64,000 nucleotides of DNA from Sphingomonadales bacterium UBA2369 (GTDB lineage: Bacteria; Pseudomonadota; Alphaproteobacteria; Sphingomonadales; Sphingomonadaceae): assembly GCA_002344055.1 (NCBI GenBank), contig DDTH01000001.1, positions 56,274 to 120,273 of the forward strand. The letters are read 5' to 3'. The notes below the pieces were generated by a model. The model did not search any database, was not told the DNA's origin, and was given only the letters and a program-made list of their open reading frames with translations. A program made the translations under genes and the position numbers. Of this stretch, positions 35,932-44,716 are shown one piece after another (within the stretch, counting starts at the first letter, position 1; each line of letters begins with the position of its first letter).

Positions 35932-36930
35932 ATGGCTCGGCTTGGTTCCTGGATCGAACCGCATCCGGAAGGAATTTACGTTCCGGCGGCGGACGCGTGG
36001 GTGGATCCCGCGCAGCCCAAGGCGCGGGCTTTGGTGACGCACGGCCATGCCGATCATGCGCGCGGCGGCCATGGCGAAGTCTATGCGACGCCGGAGACGC
36101 TGGCGATCATGGACGTGCGATACGGCCAGCAGCAGGCGCGGCCCGTCGCCTATGGCGAGCGACTGAGGGTGGGCGCGGTGGATGTGAGCTTCGTGCCGGC
36201 CGGACATGTGCTGGGATCGGCGCAGATCGTGCTGGAGCATAAGGGTGAGCGCGTCGTGGTGTCGGGCGACTACAAGCGCCGGCCCGATCCGACCTGCGCC
36301 CCGTTCCAGCCGGTGCCGTGCGACATCTTCATCACCGAGGCGACGTTCGGGCTGCCCGTGTTCCGCCACCCGGCGACGACCGACGAGGTGGACAAATTGC
36401 TGGCGCGGCTGGCCGACAATCCGGATCGCTGCGTGCTGGTCGGCGCCTATGCGCTCGGCAAGGCGCAGCGGCTGATCGCCGAGGTGCGGGCGCGGGGGCA
36501 TGATGCGCCGATCTACATCCATGGAGCGCTGCAGCGGCTCTGCGATCTCTACGTCGAATTAGGGGTGGAACTGGGCGACCTCCGGCCCGCGACCGACGCG
36601 ACCAAGGACGAGATGAAGGGCCATATCGTCATCGCCCCGCCCGGCGCGCTGAACGATCGCTGGTCGCGGCGGCTGCCCGATCCGATCACGGCGATGGCGT
36701 CAGGCTGGATGCGGGTGCGCCAGCGCGCGCGGCAGCGGCTGGTCGAAATGCCGCTGATCATGTCCGACCATGCCGATTGGGACGAGCTGACCGCCACCAT
36801 CCGCGAGATCGCGCCGAAGGAAGTGTGGATCACCCACGGCCGCGAGGACGCGCTGAAGCATTGGTGCATGACCCACCAGATCAAGGCGCGGGAGCTTAAT
36901 CTGGTCGGCTATGAGGATGAGGACGACTAG
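35932..36930 (+). CDS. Ligase-associated DNA damage response exonuclease (MBL fold)
   Basis: A metallo-beta-lactamase/beta-CASP type nuclease of the Lhr-associated repair set. The metal motif is VTHGHADHARGG (HxHxDH), followed by PAGHVLGSAQIV, VVSGDYKR and, in the C-terminal part, IMSDHADWDEL and WITHGRED. 332 residues. In related bacteria the next gene is an ATP-dependent DNA ligase; here the following gene is an unrelated small membrane protein on the opposite strand. Confidence 0.92.
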   Translation: MARLGSWIEPHPEGIYVPAADAWVDPAQPKARALVTHGHADHARGGHGEVYATPETLAIMDVRYGQQQARPVAYGERLRVGAVDVSFVPAGHVLGSAQIVLEHKGERVVVSGDYKRRPDPTCAPFQPVPCDIFITEATFGLPVFRHPATTDEVDKLLARLADNPDRCVLVGAYALGKAQRLIAEVRARGHDAPIYIHGALQRLCDLYVELGVELGDLRPATDATKDEMKGHIVIAPPGALNDRWSRRLPDPITAMASGWMRVRQRARQRLVEMPLIMSDHADWDELTATIREIAPKEVWITHGREDALKHWCMTHQIKARELNLVGYEDEDD

Positions 36931-37172
36931 CCCCGCAGCGAATGTACCAGCGCCAGCAAGGCGCCCGCGCCGATCAGGATCGACCAGCGAACTGTCCGCT
37001 CCAGGGCGAAGTCGTCGGTTTTGGAGATGATCGCGGCGCTGGTTGGGCCGAGGATGGCGAGCATACCGAGGCTCAGGAGCGAGCCTGCGATCCAGCCTTC
37101 CAGGATGAAGCCGGCCGCGGCGACGCCCATCCAGACGATGGAGAAGAATGCGGCCTCGGGGTGAAAGGTCAT
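36927..37172 (-). CDS. Small membrane protein
   Basis: 81 residues with three hydrophobic stretches (AAFFSIVWMGVAAAGFILEG; SLLSLGMLAILGP; WSILIGAGALLALVHSL). It starts at ATG 37172, seven nt downstream of the phosphomannomutase stop, so it is probably co-transcribed with it, and overlaps the exonuclease stop by 4 nt. Family not recognised. Confidence 0.65.
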   Translation of the reverse strand: MTFHPEAAFFSIVWMGVAAAGFILEGWIAGSLLSLGMLAILGPTSAAIISKTDDFALERTVRWSILIGAGALLALVHSLRG

Positions 37173-37179
37173 CGTCCGA

Positions 37180-38559
37180 TCAATGCCCGGCCTGCGGGCC
37201 GCGTTCGATGCCGGACTTGGCGAGCTGGTCGTCGATCTGCGCGACCAGGCGTTCCAGGCTGGCTTCGTCCTTGCCCTCGGCGCGGGCGACCAGCACGTCC
37301 TGCGTGTTCGAGGCGCGGAGCAGCCACCAGCCGTCGGCTGTGTTCACGCGCGCGCCGTCGGTGCGGTTGACGTCCGCGCCGGCCTTTTCGAGCCGGTCGA
37401 GCACCTCGTCCACCGCCGCGAACTTGCGGCTCTCGTCCACCTGGAAGCGCATCTCGGGCGTGTTGACCATCGCCGGCATCGCGTCGCGCAATTCGTCCAG
37501 CGATTTACCGAGCGTGCCCAGCGCTGCGATCAGGCGGACGCCCGAATAGAGCGCATCGTCATAGCCGTAATAATTATGGCTGAAGAAGATGTGGCCGCTC
37601 ATCTCGCCCGCCAGGGGACTGCCGACATCCTTCATCTTCTTCTTGATGTGGCTGTGGCCGGTTTTCCACATGAGCGGATCGCCGCCCAGTTCGCCGATCC
37701 GGTCATAGAGCGCCTGGCTGGCCTTCACGTCGCCGATGATGGTCGCGCCGGGCACGTCGCGCAGCACCGGCTCGGCGAGGATGGCGAGCAATTGATCCCC
37801 CCAGATCACGCGGCCGGTCCGGTCGATCGCGCCGATCCGGTCGCCGTCGCCGTCGAAAGCGATGCCGAGGTCGAGGCCCTTTTCGAGCACCAGCGCCTTC
37901 AGATCCTCGAGATTCTTCTCCTCGGTCGGATCGGGATGGTGATTGGGAAAAGCGCTGTCGACATCGGTGAAGAGCGTGTGATGCTCGCCGGGCAGCTTGC
38001 CAACCAGCTTCGCGAGCGCCGGGCCGGCGGCGCCATTGCCCGCGTCCCAGCCGACGCGAAGTGCGGGGCCGTCAAAGCCCTGCACGAGCCGGTCGACATA
38101 GCGGTCGAGCATTTCCACATGCTCGCTGCCGCCAGTACCGCTTTCCCAATCGCCGGCCGCGGCCATTTCGCCCAGCTTCTGGATATCGGCGCCGAAGAAG
38201 GGACCGCGGCGCAGCACCATCTTGAAGCCGTTATAGTCGGGCGGATTGTGGCTGCCGGTGATCATGATGCCGCCGTCCACGTCCAGCACGGCTTCGGCAT
38301 AATAGAGCATGGGCGTCGGGCCGAGGCCGACACGGACGGCGTCGATCCCGGCGGCGTTCAGGCCTTCGACCAGAGCCGTCTCCAGCACCGGCGAGCTTTC
38401 GCGGCCGTCATAGCCGACCGCTACCCTGGAGCCGCCGCTCCGCTTCACGATCGTGCCGAAGGACCGGCCAATGGCGCGGGCGTCGTCCGGGCCGAGCGTC
38501 TTCCCGATCACGCCGCGAATGTCATACTCGCGCAGGGCGGTCGGGTGGAAAACATGCAT
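37180..38559 (-). CDS. Phosphomannomutase/phosphoglucomutase
   Basis: Alpha-D-phosphohexomutase supplying mannose-1-P or glucose-1-P for surface polysaccharides. The active-site serine loop is ITGSHNPPDYNG, metal binding is FDGDGDRIG, the sugar-binding loop is GEMSGHIFF, and the phosphate-binding domain 4 contains RASNTQDVLVARAEG. 459 residues starting MHVFHPTALREYDIRGV, which closely follows the AlgC/ManB type. Confidence 0.95.
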   Translation of the reverse strand: MHVFHPTALREYDIRGVIGKTLGPDDARAIGRSFGTIVKRSGGSRVAVGYDGRESSPVLETALVEGLNAAGIDAVRVGLGPTPMLYYAEAVLDVDGGIMITGSHNPPDYNGFKMVLRRGPFFGADIQKLGEMAAAGDWESGTGGSEHVEMLDRYVDRLVQGFDGPALRVGWDAGNGAAGPALAKLVGKLPGEHHTLFTDVDSAFPNHHPDPTEEKNLEDLKALVLEKGLDLGIAFDGDGDRIGAIDRTGRVIWGDQLLAILAEPVLRDVPGATIIGDVKASQALYDRIGELGGDPLMWKTGHSHIKKKMKDVGSPLAGEMSGHIFFSHNYYGYDDALYSGVRLIAALGTLGKSLDELRDAMPAMVNTPEMRFQVDESRKFAAVDEVLDRLEKAGADVNRTDGARVNTADGWWLLRASNTQDVLVARAEGKDEASLERLVAQIDDQLAKSGIERGPQAGH

Positions 38560-38577
38560 GTTAGATTGCTCCGATGT

Positions 38578-38994
38578 TCAGCCGCGTTCCCGCGAAGATG
38601 TGCGCGCCGCGTCGGCGATCAAGGCGTCGCGGGCGGCATTGATGCGCTGCGCCAATTCTTCCGTACCGCCCGCATCGGGATGCGCGCGGGCGATCAGGCG
38701 GCGGTGCGCGGCGCGGATCTCGTCGGCATTCGCGCCTTCCGAAACGCCGAGCAGGCGCCGGGCATCGTCCAGCGGCATCCGCTTCTGGGCAAAGCGGCCG
38801 CGGCGAATGCCGCCGTAGAGCAGCCCCAGCGCCATCAGCGCCGCCCCGGGCAGGACCGATCCCTTTGCGAGCAGGCTGAGACCGAGCAGGAAGACCAGGC
38901 CGGCGATCGCATCGTCCAGCGTCACGCCTCTCAGCCGTCCGCTCAGCCAGGCCAATGCCAGGATGAGGCCAAGGACGGCGGCGAAAACGGCCAT
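38578..38994 (-). CDS. Membrane-anchored J-domain protein
   Basis: 138 residues. Two N-terminal membrane spans (VFAAVLGLILALAWLSG and AGLVFLLGLSLLAKG region) precede a C-terminal J domain (DDARRLLGVSEGANADEIR, then the HPD tripeptide in ARAHPDAGG) that should stimulate a DnaK-type chaperone. ATG 38994 overlaps the mipZ stop by 4 nt, so the two proteins are translationally coupled. A longer upstream frame is antisense-like inside mipZ and is rejected. Confidence 0.88.
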   Translation of the reverse strand: MAVFAAVLGLILALAWLSGRLRGVTLDDAIAGLVFLLGLSLLAKGSVLPGAALMALGLLYGGIRRGRFAQKRMPLDDARRLLGVSEGANADEIRAAHRRLIARAHPDAGGTEELAQRINAARDALIADAARTSSRERG

Positions 38995-39815
38995 CAGCCG
39001 ACGGCAGCCTTCATGCCGCCCGCCTGAAGCGTGCTTGTCGCATGCTCTTCGTTCGGCAGATCGAAGCCCGCGATCATCTCGCGCAGTTCCTGCCGCGCGG
39101 TCACGTGGGCGATGCTGGCCTCGCCGATATGGGGCAGGTCGATCAGGGTGAGGCCGCGCGGGAAGAGTTCGCGGAAGATGACGCGCTCGCCCAGGCCCGG
39201 AATGACGCGAAAGCCGACCCGGCGCGACAGATCGCCGATCGCTTCGGCGACGCGGCGCATATTCTTCGCTTCGACATGCTGCAGGCGGTTGCGGAGCAGC
39301 ACCCAGTCGACGCTGGCGCCGTGCGTCTTGGCCCGCTGCGTGCGGCTCTTCCACACCACTTCGGCATAGAAGCTGGGGCGGCGCACCTTGTAGGTTTCCG
39401 GATCGACCTCGCCGATGAGATCGAGATCGACGAAGCTGTCGTTGATCGGCGTGACGAGCGTGTCGGCCATGGCCATCACCGCGCGGGCATGCGGATCGTC
39501 GCGGCCCGGCGTGTCGATGACGATCACGTCCGCGCCGTCGGCAAGGCGGGTGAGGGCCTCCTCGACCGGCTCGCCCTTTGCCGGATCGAACGTGTCGTAA
39601 TCGACCATGGGCAGCGGCGTTATGATGCGGCGCTGCGTGGCGGCGCGATTGTCGAGATAGCGGCCGAGCGTGCGCTGGCGCGTATCGAGATCGAGCGCGG
39701 CGACCTTCTTGCCCGCCGCCGCCAGCGCGACGGCAGTGTGGACCGCAGTGGTGGATTTGCCCGTGCCGCCCTTTTCATTGGCGAAGACGATGATGTGAGT
39801 ACGGCCGCCGGCCAT
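38994..39815 (-). CDS. mipZ: Division-plane positioning ATPase MipZ
   Basis: ParA/MinD-type ATPase that inhibits FtsZ polymerisation away from mid-cell in alphaproteobacteria. It has the deviant Walker A ANEKGGTGKSTTAVH, the switch segment ALDLDTRQRTLGRYL, the Walker B VIVIDTPGRDD and NDSFVDLDLIGEVD, all typical of MipZ rather than ParA. 273 residues. Its target FtsZ is encoded about 30 kb upstream in the same window. Divergent from panC. Confidence 0.93.
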   Translation of the reverse strand: MAGGRTHIIVFANEKGGTGKSTTAVHTAVALAAAGKKVAALDLDTRQRTLGRYLDNRAATQRRIITPLPMVDYDTFDPAKGEPVEEALTRLADGADVIVIDTPGRDDPHARAVMAMADTLVTPINDSFVDLDLIGEVDPETYKVRRPSFYAEVVWKSRTQRAKTHGASVDWVLLRNRLQHVEAKNMRRVAEAIGDLSRRVGFRVIPGLGERVIFRELFPRGLTLIDLPHIGEASIAHVTARQELREMIAGFDLPNEEHATSTLQAGGMKAAVG

Positions 39816-39914
39816 GAACTGACGCTTCCTTCAACGAACTTGATTCAACGGCCCGGCGCGCTCAAAGCAGCCCCCCGCTGGCTGATCCCAGCCTGTAGAG
39901 GAGCCAGAAAGGCC

Positions 39915-40763
39915 GTGCAAATCATCCGTGACAGAGGCGAGCTGGACGCCGCGCTCGAGGCGTTGCGCGCCGATGGCGGCGCGGTCGCCATGGTGCCGAC
40001 GATGGGCGCGCTGCACGCCGGGCATATGGCTCTCGTCGAAGAGGCGCGGCGGCGCGCGGCGCATGTCGTCGTGTCGATCTTCGTCAATCCGACGCAGTTT
40101 GGGGCCAATGAGGATCTGAGCCGCTATCCCCGGCGCGAAGGCAGCGACGCGCAGATGCTGGGCGCGGCGGATGTCGCGATCCTGTGGGCGCCGGACGTGG
40201 ACACGATGTATCCGAACGGACCGGAAGCCAGCGTGAAGGCGGGCAGTGCGGCGCAAGGCCTCGATGGCGATTCGCGGCCCGGCCATTTCGATGGCGTCGC
40301 AACCGTGGTGGCGCGCCTGTTCGAGCAGGTGAAGCCCGACGTCGCCGTGTTCGGCGAGAAGGATTATCAGCAATTGCTGGTGATCCGGCAGATGGTCGCG
40401 GCCCGCAAGCTGAAGGTCGAGATTGTCGGCCTGCCGACCCAGCGCGATGCGGACGGCCTGGCCCTGTCGTCGCGCAACATCTACCTGACCGACGAGGAGC
40501 GGCTCGCGGCGCGCGCTCTGCCGCGCGCGCTCGGCGAGGCGGCGCAGGCGATGATCGACGGCGGCGACGTGGCGGAGATATTGGCGCGCGCCGAGGAGAG
40601 GCTGGCCGCCGCCGGCTTCGATCCGATCGACTATGCCGCGCTGCGCGATGCGGAGACCTTCGCGCCGATGGACCGGCTCGATCGCCCGGCGCGGCTGCTC
40701 GCCGCGGCAAAGCTCGGCAGCACGCGGTTGATCGACAATCTTCCGGTTATTCCAAGTATCTGA
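39915..40763 (+). CDS. panC: Pantothenate synthetase
   Basis: Joins pantoate and beta-alanine with ATP for CoA synthesis. It shows VPTMGALHAGHMALV (HIGH-like), SIFVNPTQFG, the pantoate site FGEKDYQQL and the KMSK-like SSRNIYL. The start is GTG 39915 (VQIIRDRGELDAAL) after AAAGG, giving 282 residues. The long upstream extension of the frame is antisense to mipZ and is rejected. Confidence 0.95.
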   Translation: MQIIRDRGELDAALEALRADGGAVAMVPTMGALHAGHMALVEEARRRAAHVVVSIFVNPTQFGANEDLSRYPRREGSDAQMLGAADVAILWAPDVDTMYPNGPEASVKAGSAAQGLDGDSRPGHFDGVATVVARLFEQVKPDVAVFGEKDYQQLLVIRQMVAARKLKVEIVGLPTQRDADGLALSSRNIYLTDEERLAARALPRALGEAAQAMIDGGDVAEILARAEERLAAAGFDPIDYAALRDAETFAPMDRLDRPARLLAAAKLGSTRLIDNLPVIPSI

Positions 40764-40771
40764 CGAACAAG

Positions 40772-40797
40772 GAAAAAATCGCGTTAACCATTTTTTC
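40772..40797 (+). promoter_or_regulatory. AT-rich palindrome containing TTAACCAT
   Basis: GAAAAAAT (40772-40779) and ATTTTTTC (40790-40797) form a perfect inverted repeat with a 10-nt spacer holding GCGTTAACC. The right arm and spacer include TTAACCAT, described as a CtrA half-site in alphaproteobacteria. It lies 48 nt before the Sel1-like gene in an otherwise GC-rich region and probably belongs to its promoter. Confidence 0.4.
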
Positions 40798-40844
40798 GCT
40801 TGTGCGGCCCAAATCTGCCCCGACTGAAATTGGGGGACTGGCAG

Positions 40845-41147
40845 ATGGCACATAGCCTCAGGGCCGCGACATTCCTGATCGAGACGCGCGTCGCCGATGC
40901 GGCGATGGGGAATATCAACGCGCTTTACGAGCTTGGCGTCGCTTATTCGACCGGCAGCGACGGGGTCGATATCGACCTCATCGAAGCCCACAAATGGTTC
41001 AACCTCGCGGCGCTTTCGGGTAGCGCGCTCGCCCAGCAATGCCGGGCCGAGATTGCCGACGACATGACCGCACGTGAGATTGCCGAGGCGCAGCGTGAGG
41101 CGCGGGCCTGGCTTGCGGCGACCGAGACGGAACGCCGCGCCGCCTAA
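40845..41147 (+). CDS. Small Sel1-like repeat protein
   Basis: 100 residues. Residues 22-60 (GNINALYELGVAYSTGSDG, then DLIEAHKWFNLAALSGSALA) are one to two Sel1/TPR-like helical repeats, followed by a charged helix (AREIAEAQREARAWLAA). No signal peptide is evident. ATG 40845 follows GGGGGA. The promoter region carries the AT-rich palindrome above. Probably a protein-interaction module; function unknown. Confidence 0.75.
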   Translation: MAHSLRAATFLIETRVADAAMGNINALYELGVAYSTGSDGVDIDLIEAHKWFNLAALSGSALAQQCRAEIADDMTAREIAEAQREARAWLAATETERRAA

Positions 41148-41197
41148 CCGGCGCGAAAAGACGTGCCTGCCCGGCGACGCCCGTCTAGCGTCGCTCA

Positions 41198-41749
41198 ATG
41201 GGGCAAAGCGAGGCAACGGTCGGGCGCTGGAGCGAGGCGACAATCTGGCTGCACTGGCTCGGCGCGCTGCTGATCCTCTCCGCATTGATGGTCGGATGGT
41301 CCGCCGAGCATCTGGCCGCTCGTGACGACCAGCCTCTTCTCTTCGAAATCCACTTTTCTATCGGCCTGCTCGCGCTTGCTGTCATGCTGGCGCGGATCGC
41401 CTGCCGCTTCTTTCAAGCCCGACCTGACCGGTCGCAGGTGCCGCCGCTCGCGCGGTTCGCGGCTTCGACCGTGCACCTGCTGCTTTATCTCGCGACGTTC
41501 GGCGTGTTGCTGAGCGGGCTGATCAACTTTCTGTTTCTCGGCCCTGTACGTGTCTTCGGCTTTGTCACCGTGCCGCAACTTTTCGATCCCGAAGCGGACG
41601 AATGGTTGCGCGCCTTGTCCTGGTATGCCCATGTCTATGGCTGGTGGGCGTTGACGGCGCTGGTGCTGCTTCATGCCGCGGCCGCGTTCTTTCATCATTT
41701 CGTCAGGCGCGACCGAACGTTGCGGGATTTTCTGCCCGGCCGCCGCTGA
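41198..41749 (+). CDS. Cytochrome b561
   Basis: Four-helix membrane di-haem protein, 183 residues. The haem histidines are placed in IWLHWLGALL, EIHFSIGLL, TVHLLLYL and the final span YAHVYGWWALTALVLLHAAA. The C-terminus RDRTLRDFLPGRR is the family end. It probably acts in quinol or superoxide electron transfer. The stop is adjacent to the convergent dioxygenase-like gene. Confidence 0.9.
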   Translation: MGQSEATVGRWSEATIWLHWLGALLILSALMVGWSAEHLAARDDQPLLFEIHFSIGLLALAVMLARIACRFFQARPDRSQVPPLARFAASTVHLLLYLATFGVLLSGLINFLFLGPVRVFGFVTVPQLFDPEADEWLRALSWYAHVYGWWALTALVLLHAAAAFFHHFVRRDRTLRDFLPGRR

Positions 41750-41750
41750 T

Positions 41751-42431
41751 TCAGGCGGGGTGCCGCTCCAGCACGATGTCGCGTCGCGCGACCCAAATGT
41801 CGCCGTCGCGGACCAGACGGACGATGCCGTTGCCGCCGCGATACTCCATGCGTGAGCGATAGGCGTCGGTCACGCCATGCTCGCCGTCGAAGACGATGTC
41901 GTCGAGATAGTAGGGCCGTCGCCCCGGCTCCGCCACCATCAGATGGACATGAGCCGGCATGGTCATGTCGGGATAGGGCGCGGGCTTGATCGTCCGATAG
42001 CCATAACGTCCGTCCGCGCCGGTCTTCACCCAAGAACGGAGCAGGCCATGGCGGCGGCTCCATTCGGTTTCGGGCGTGCCGCGCGAATAGAGGCCGGTCG
42101 CGTCGGTATGATGGGCGTAAATGACCACGTCCGGCGCCGGTGTGAGGCCGTCCGGCAGATAGACAATTCCTTCGATCCGCATCGCCTCCCCCGTCTCGCC
42201 GTCGGGGGCGATTCGGGCGAAGGCGGGCAGGTTCGCACTCTGCCGCTCCAGCGTGCCTTCGCAGCCCTCGCAATTATAGAGATCCGTGCGCACCGGCGCC
42301 GCCGGCCGGGGGCCAAGATCGCTGCGGTTTCCTGCAAAGCTCTCCTGCACGCTCGCTTTGCAGGCCGGTATGGCTAGCAGGGCCACCGCGCCGGTCAGCA
42401 TTTGCCGCCTCGAAAGGTCAGGGAAGGTCAT
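41751..42431 (-). CDS. Exported intradiol dioxygenase-like protein
   Basis: 226 residues. The N-terminus has a Tat-like SRRQML and a lipobox-like LLAIPAC (Cys24), so it may be a Tat lipoprotein. The core resembles intradiol ring-cleavage dioxygenases: HHTDATGLY and, near the C-terminus, YGYRTIKPAPYPDMTMPAHV followed by HLMV, giving the Tyr and His-x-His iron ligands. An extra CEGCEG pair lies near residue 56. The substrate need not be a catechol; several exported members are of unknown role. Confidence 0.75.
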   Translation of the reverse strand: MTFPDLSRRQMLTGAVALLAIPACKASVQESFAGNRSDLGPRPAAPVRTDLYNCEGCEGTLERQSANLPAFARIAPDGETGEAMRIEGIVYLPDGLTPAPDVVIYAHHTDATGLYSRGTPETEWSRRHGLLRSWVKTGADGRYGYRTIKPAPYPDMTMPAHVHLMVAEPGRRPYYLDDIVFDGEHGVTDAYRSRMEYRGGNGIVRLVRDGDIWVARRDIVLERHPA

Positions 42432-42443
42432 ATTGCTTGCGCC

Positions 42444-44540
42444 CTACTGTCCGGCCGGGGGCGTCCAGCGCGTCCGGCGATAGCGTCCGAACCAGTCCAG
42501 GATGGCGCTGACTCGCGCGGCATTCTGCGACGGCCGCCCGACCAGATTGTGCGTCGCGCCGGGGATGCGGATCAAAGCCGTCGGCACGCCGCGCAATTGC
42601 AGCGCATTGTAGAGTTGCTCCGCCTCGCTCGACGGGGTGCGATTATCCTCTATGCCGACGATCACCAGCGCCGGGGTCGCGATATTGCCGACCTGTGAGA
42701 GCGGCGAGCGGGCCCAGTAGCCGGCCTGATCCTCCCAGGGAAACGCGCCCATCCAGTAGCGCGAATAAGCCGGCGACCCGTCCGAAGTCAGCGCGAAGCT
42801 GGTCCAGTTGATCACCGGCTTCTGCACCGCCGCGGCGCGGAAGCGATTGTTGCGGCCGATGATCCAGCTGCTGAGCACGCCGCCGCCCGAACCGCCGGTG
42901 ACGTAGAGTTGGTCGGGATCGACATAGCCGAGCGCGATGGCGCGATCGACGGCGCTGATAAGATCGTCATAGTCATTGCCGGGATAGGCGCGGTGGATGA
43001 GGTCGGCGAAGTCCTGACCGTAGGAGGTCGAGCCGCGCGGATTGACCGACAGCACGGCATAGCCGGCGGCGGCGAACAGCTGATTGTCGGTGGCGAAATT
43101 GGGGCCGTAAGCCTGCCAGGGGCCGCCATGGATTTCGAGGATGAGCGGGTGGCGCTGGCCCTCGCGATGGCCGGGCGGCAGGGTCAGCCAGGACTGGATG
43201 TTGCGGCCGTCATGCGAGGATGGCGTGTCGAAGGCGACGACCTGGCCCATCTGCTTGTGGCCGAGCAGATCCTCGTTGAGCCGGGTCAACTGGCGGGCAT
43301 TGCCGTTCCGGCTGACGGCGATTTCGGACGGCGTCGTCGCGCTGCCCCTTGTGAAGGCGATCGTGCCGTCGCGGGCGACGCTGAAATCGCCGCCGGCATA
43401 GGGCCGGTCGAGCGTGCCGCCGGTCAGCCCTTCGACGATTGTGGCGATCCGGCCGTCCAGACCGACCCGCGCGACGGAGACGGTGCCGCTCTGGTCGTGG
43501 CTGAAATAGATGGAGCGGCCATCGGCGGCCCAGACCGGAGAACCAACCTCGCGGTCCAAGTTTGCCGTGAGAACGCGGCTGCCCGAGCCGTCGGCGTTCA
43601 TGACATAGAGCGTGCCGACCGTGTAGCCATAGTCGCGGTCGTCATAGCCGAGATAGGCGATCTGCCGCCCGTCGGGCGAGACGGAGGGCGAGCCGTCCGG
43701 GCCGGAGCGCGTGGTGAGCCGGCGGATGGAGGCGCTGGGGACGTTGACCGTGTGGATATCGGACTCGGCCGGATTGCGGTCGGCGTCCGGCATGCGATTG
43801 GCGCTGATATAGATGTTGCGGCTGTCGGGGCTCCAGGCGATCGGGCCGTCATGGTGGAAATCGCCATCGGTCAGCTTGCGCGGCGCGCCGCCATCGGCGG
43901 GGACGACGAACAGATGGCGGAAGCCAGGGCGGACAATGCCCTCGCCGTCGGCGCGGTAACGGATGGCGGTGATCTGCTGCAGCGGCTCCGCCCATTGCGC
44001 CCCTTCCGGCCGGGGCGGCGTGCGGCCCAGGCGCGGAGCGTCCGACGGCACCTGCATGACGTAGGCGAGCTGTCGCCCGTCCGGCGACCAGGCAATGCTG
44101 CTGGGTGATTCCGGCAGGCCGGTGACGCGCACCGATTGCCCGCTCGCCAGCCAGCGCACATAAAGCTGCGCGCCGCCGCCTTCGGCGGTGGAGATGTAGG
44201 CGATGCGGGTGCCGTCCGGCGACCAGCGCGGGCTCAGATGGCTGCCCGGGCCGGCGACGAGCGGCGCCTGGCTGCCGCTGGCGGTGTCGATCAGCCAGAT
44301 GGTCGGTCGCATCCGATCGGTCATGATGTCGCCGGAGCGGCGAACGTAAGCAACACGGGCGCCGTCCGGGCTGATCTGCGGGTCGGTGCCGACTTCCAGC
44401 CCGAACAGGTCGCTGGCGTCGAACAGGCGGCTTGGGGCGGGCGATGGCGCGGCGGGGGGCTGGGCGGACGCCGCATTGTCTTGCGCGAGCGCGGGAACCG
44501 GCAGGGCGATCAGCCCCAGAAGCATCAATCCCTTGCGCAT
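42444..44540 (-). CDS. Exported S9-family peptidase
   Basis: A 698-residue prolyl-oligopeptidase-type enzyme. It has a signal peptide (ending ALAQ), an N-terminal beta-propeller with WD40-like PD40 repeats (QISPDGARVAYVRRSG; WSPDGTRIAYISTAE; SVSPDGRQIAYLG) and a C-terminal alpha/beta hydrolase. Catalytic Ser lies in TGGSGGGVL, Asp in IEDNRTP and His in PGATHNLVG. Likely a dipeptidyl- or acylaminoacyl-peptidase in the periplasm. Confidence 0.93.
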   Translation of the reverse strand: MRKGLMLLGLIALPVPALAQDNAASAQPPAAPSPAPSRLFDASDLFGLEVGTDPQISPDGARVAYVRRSGDIMTDRMRPTIWLIDTASGSQAPLVAGPGSHLSPRWSPDGTRIAYISTAEGGGAQLYVRWLASGQSVRVTGLPESPSSIAWSPDGRQLAYVMQVPSDAPRLGRTPPRPEGAQWAEPLQQITAIRYRADGEGIVRPGFRHLFVVPADGGAPRKLTDGDFHHDGPIAWSPDSRNIYISANRMPDADRNPAESDIHTVNVPSASIRRLTTRSGPDGSPSVSPDGRQIAYLGYDDRDYGYTVGTLYVMNADGSGSRVLTANLDREVGSPVWAADGRSIYFSHDQSGTVSVARVGLDGRIATIVEGLTGGTLDRPYAGGDFSVARDGTIAFTRGSATTPSEIAVSRNGNARQLTRLNEDLLGHKQMGQVVAFDTPSSHDGRNIQSWLTLPPGHREGQRHPLILEIHGGPWQAYGPNFATDNQLFAAAGYAVLSVNPRGSTSYGQDFADLIHRAYPGNDYDDLISAVDRAIALGYVDPDQLYVTGGSGGGVLSSWIIGRNNRFRAAAVQKPVINWTSFALTSDGSPAYSRYWMGAFPWEDQAGYWARSPLSQVGNIATPALVIVGIEDNRTPSSEAEQLYNALQLRGVPTALIRIPGATHNLVGRPSQNAARVSAILDWFGRYRRTRWTPPAGQ

Positions 44541-44716
44541 GAACGCCTCCCCGACTGGCTTCGCTCCCGGCTCCGGCTGGCAGAGCCCGAGTGGGTCTTT
44601 TCTCTCGCGGAGCCTAGCGAAGAAGAGAAGCGGTCAGCAAGCGCGCAGACCTCTCCCCGGACAGGCAAGGCTGCGTTCGATTTCCGAGCAATTGTGGGAG
44701 GCAGGCCGGCTGGCGA

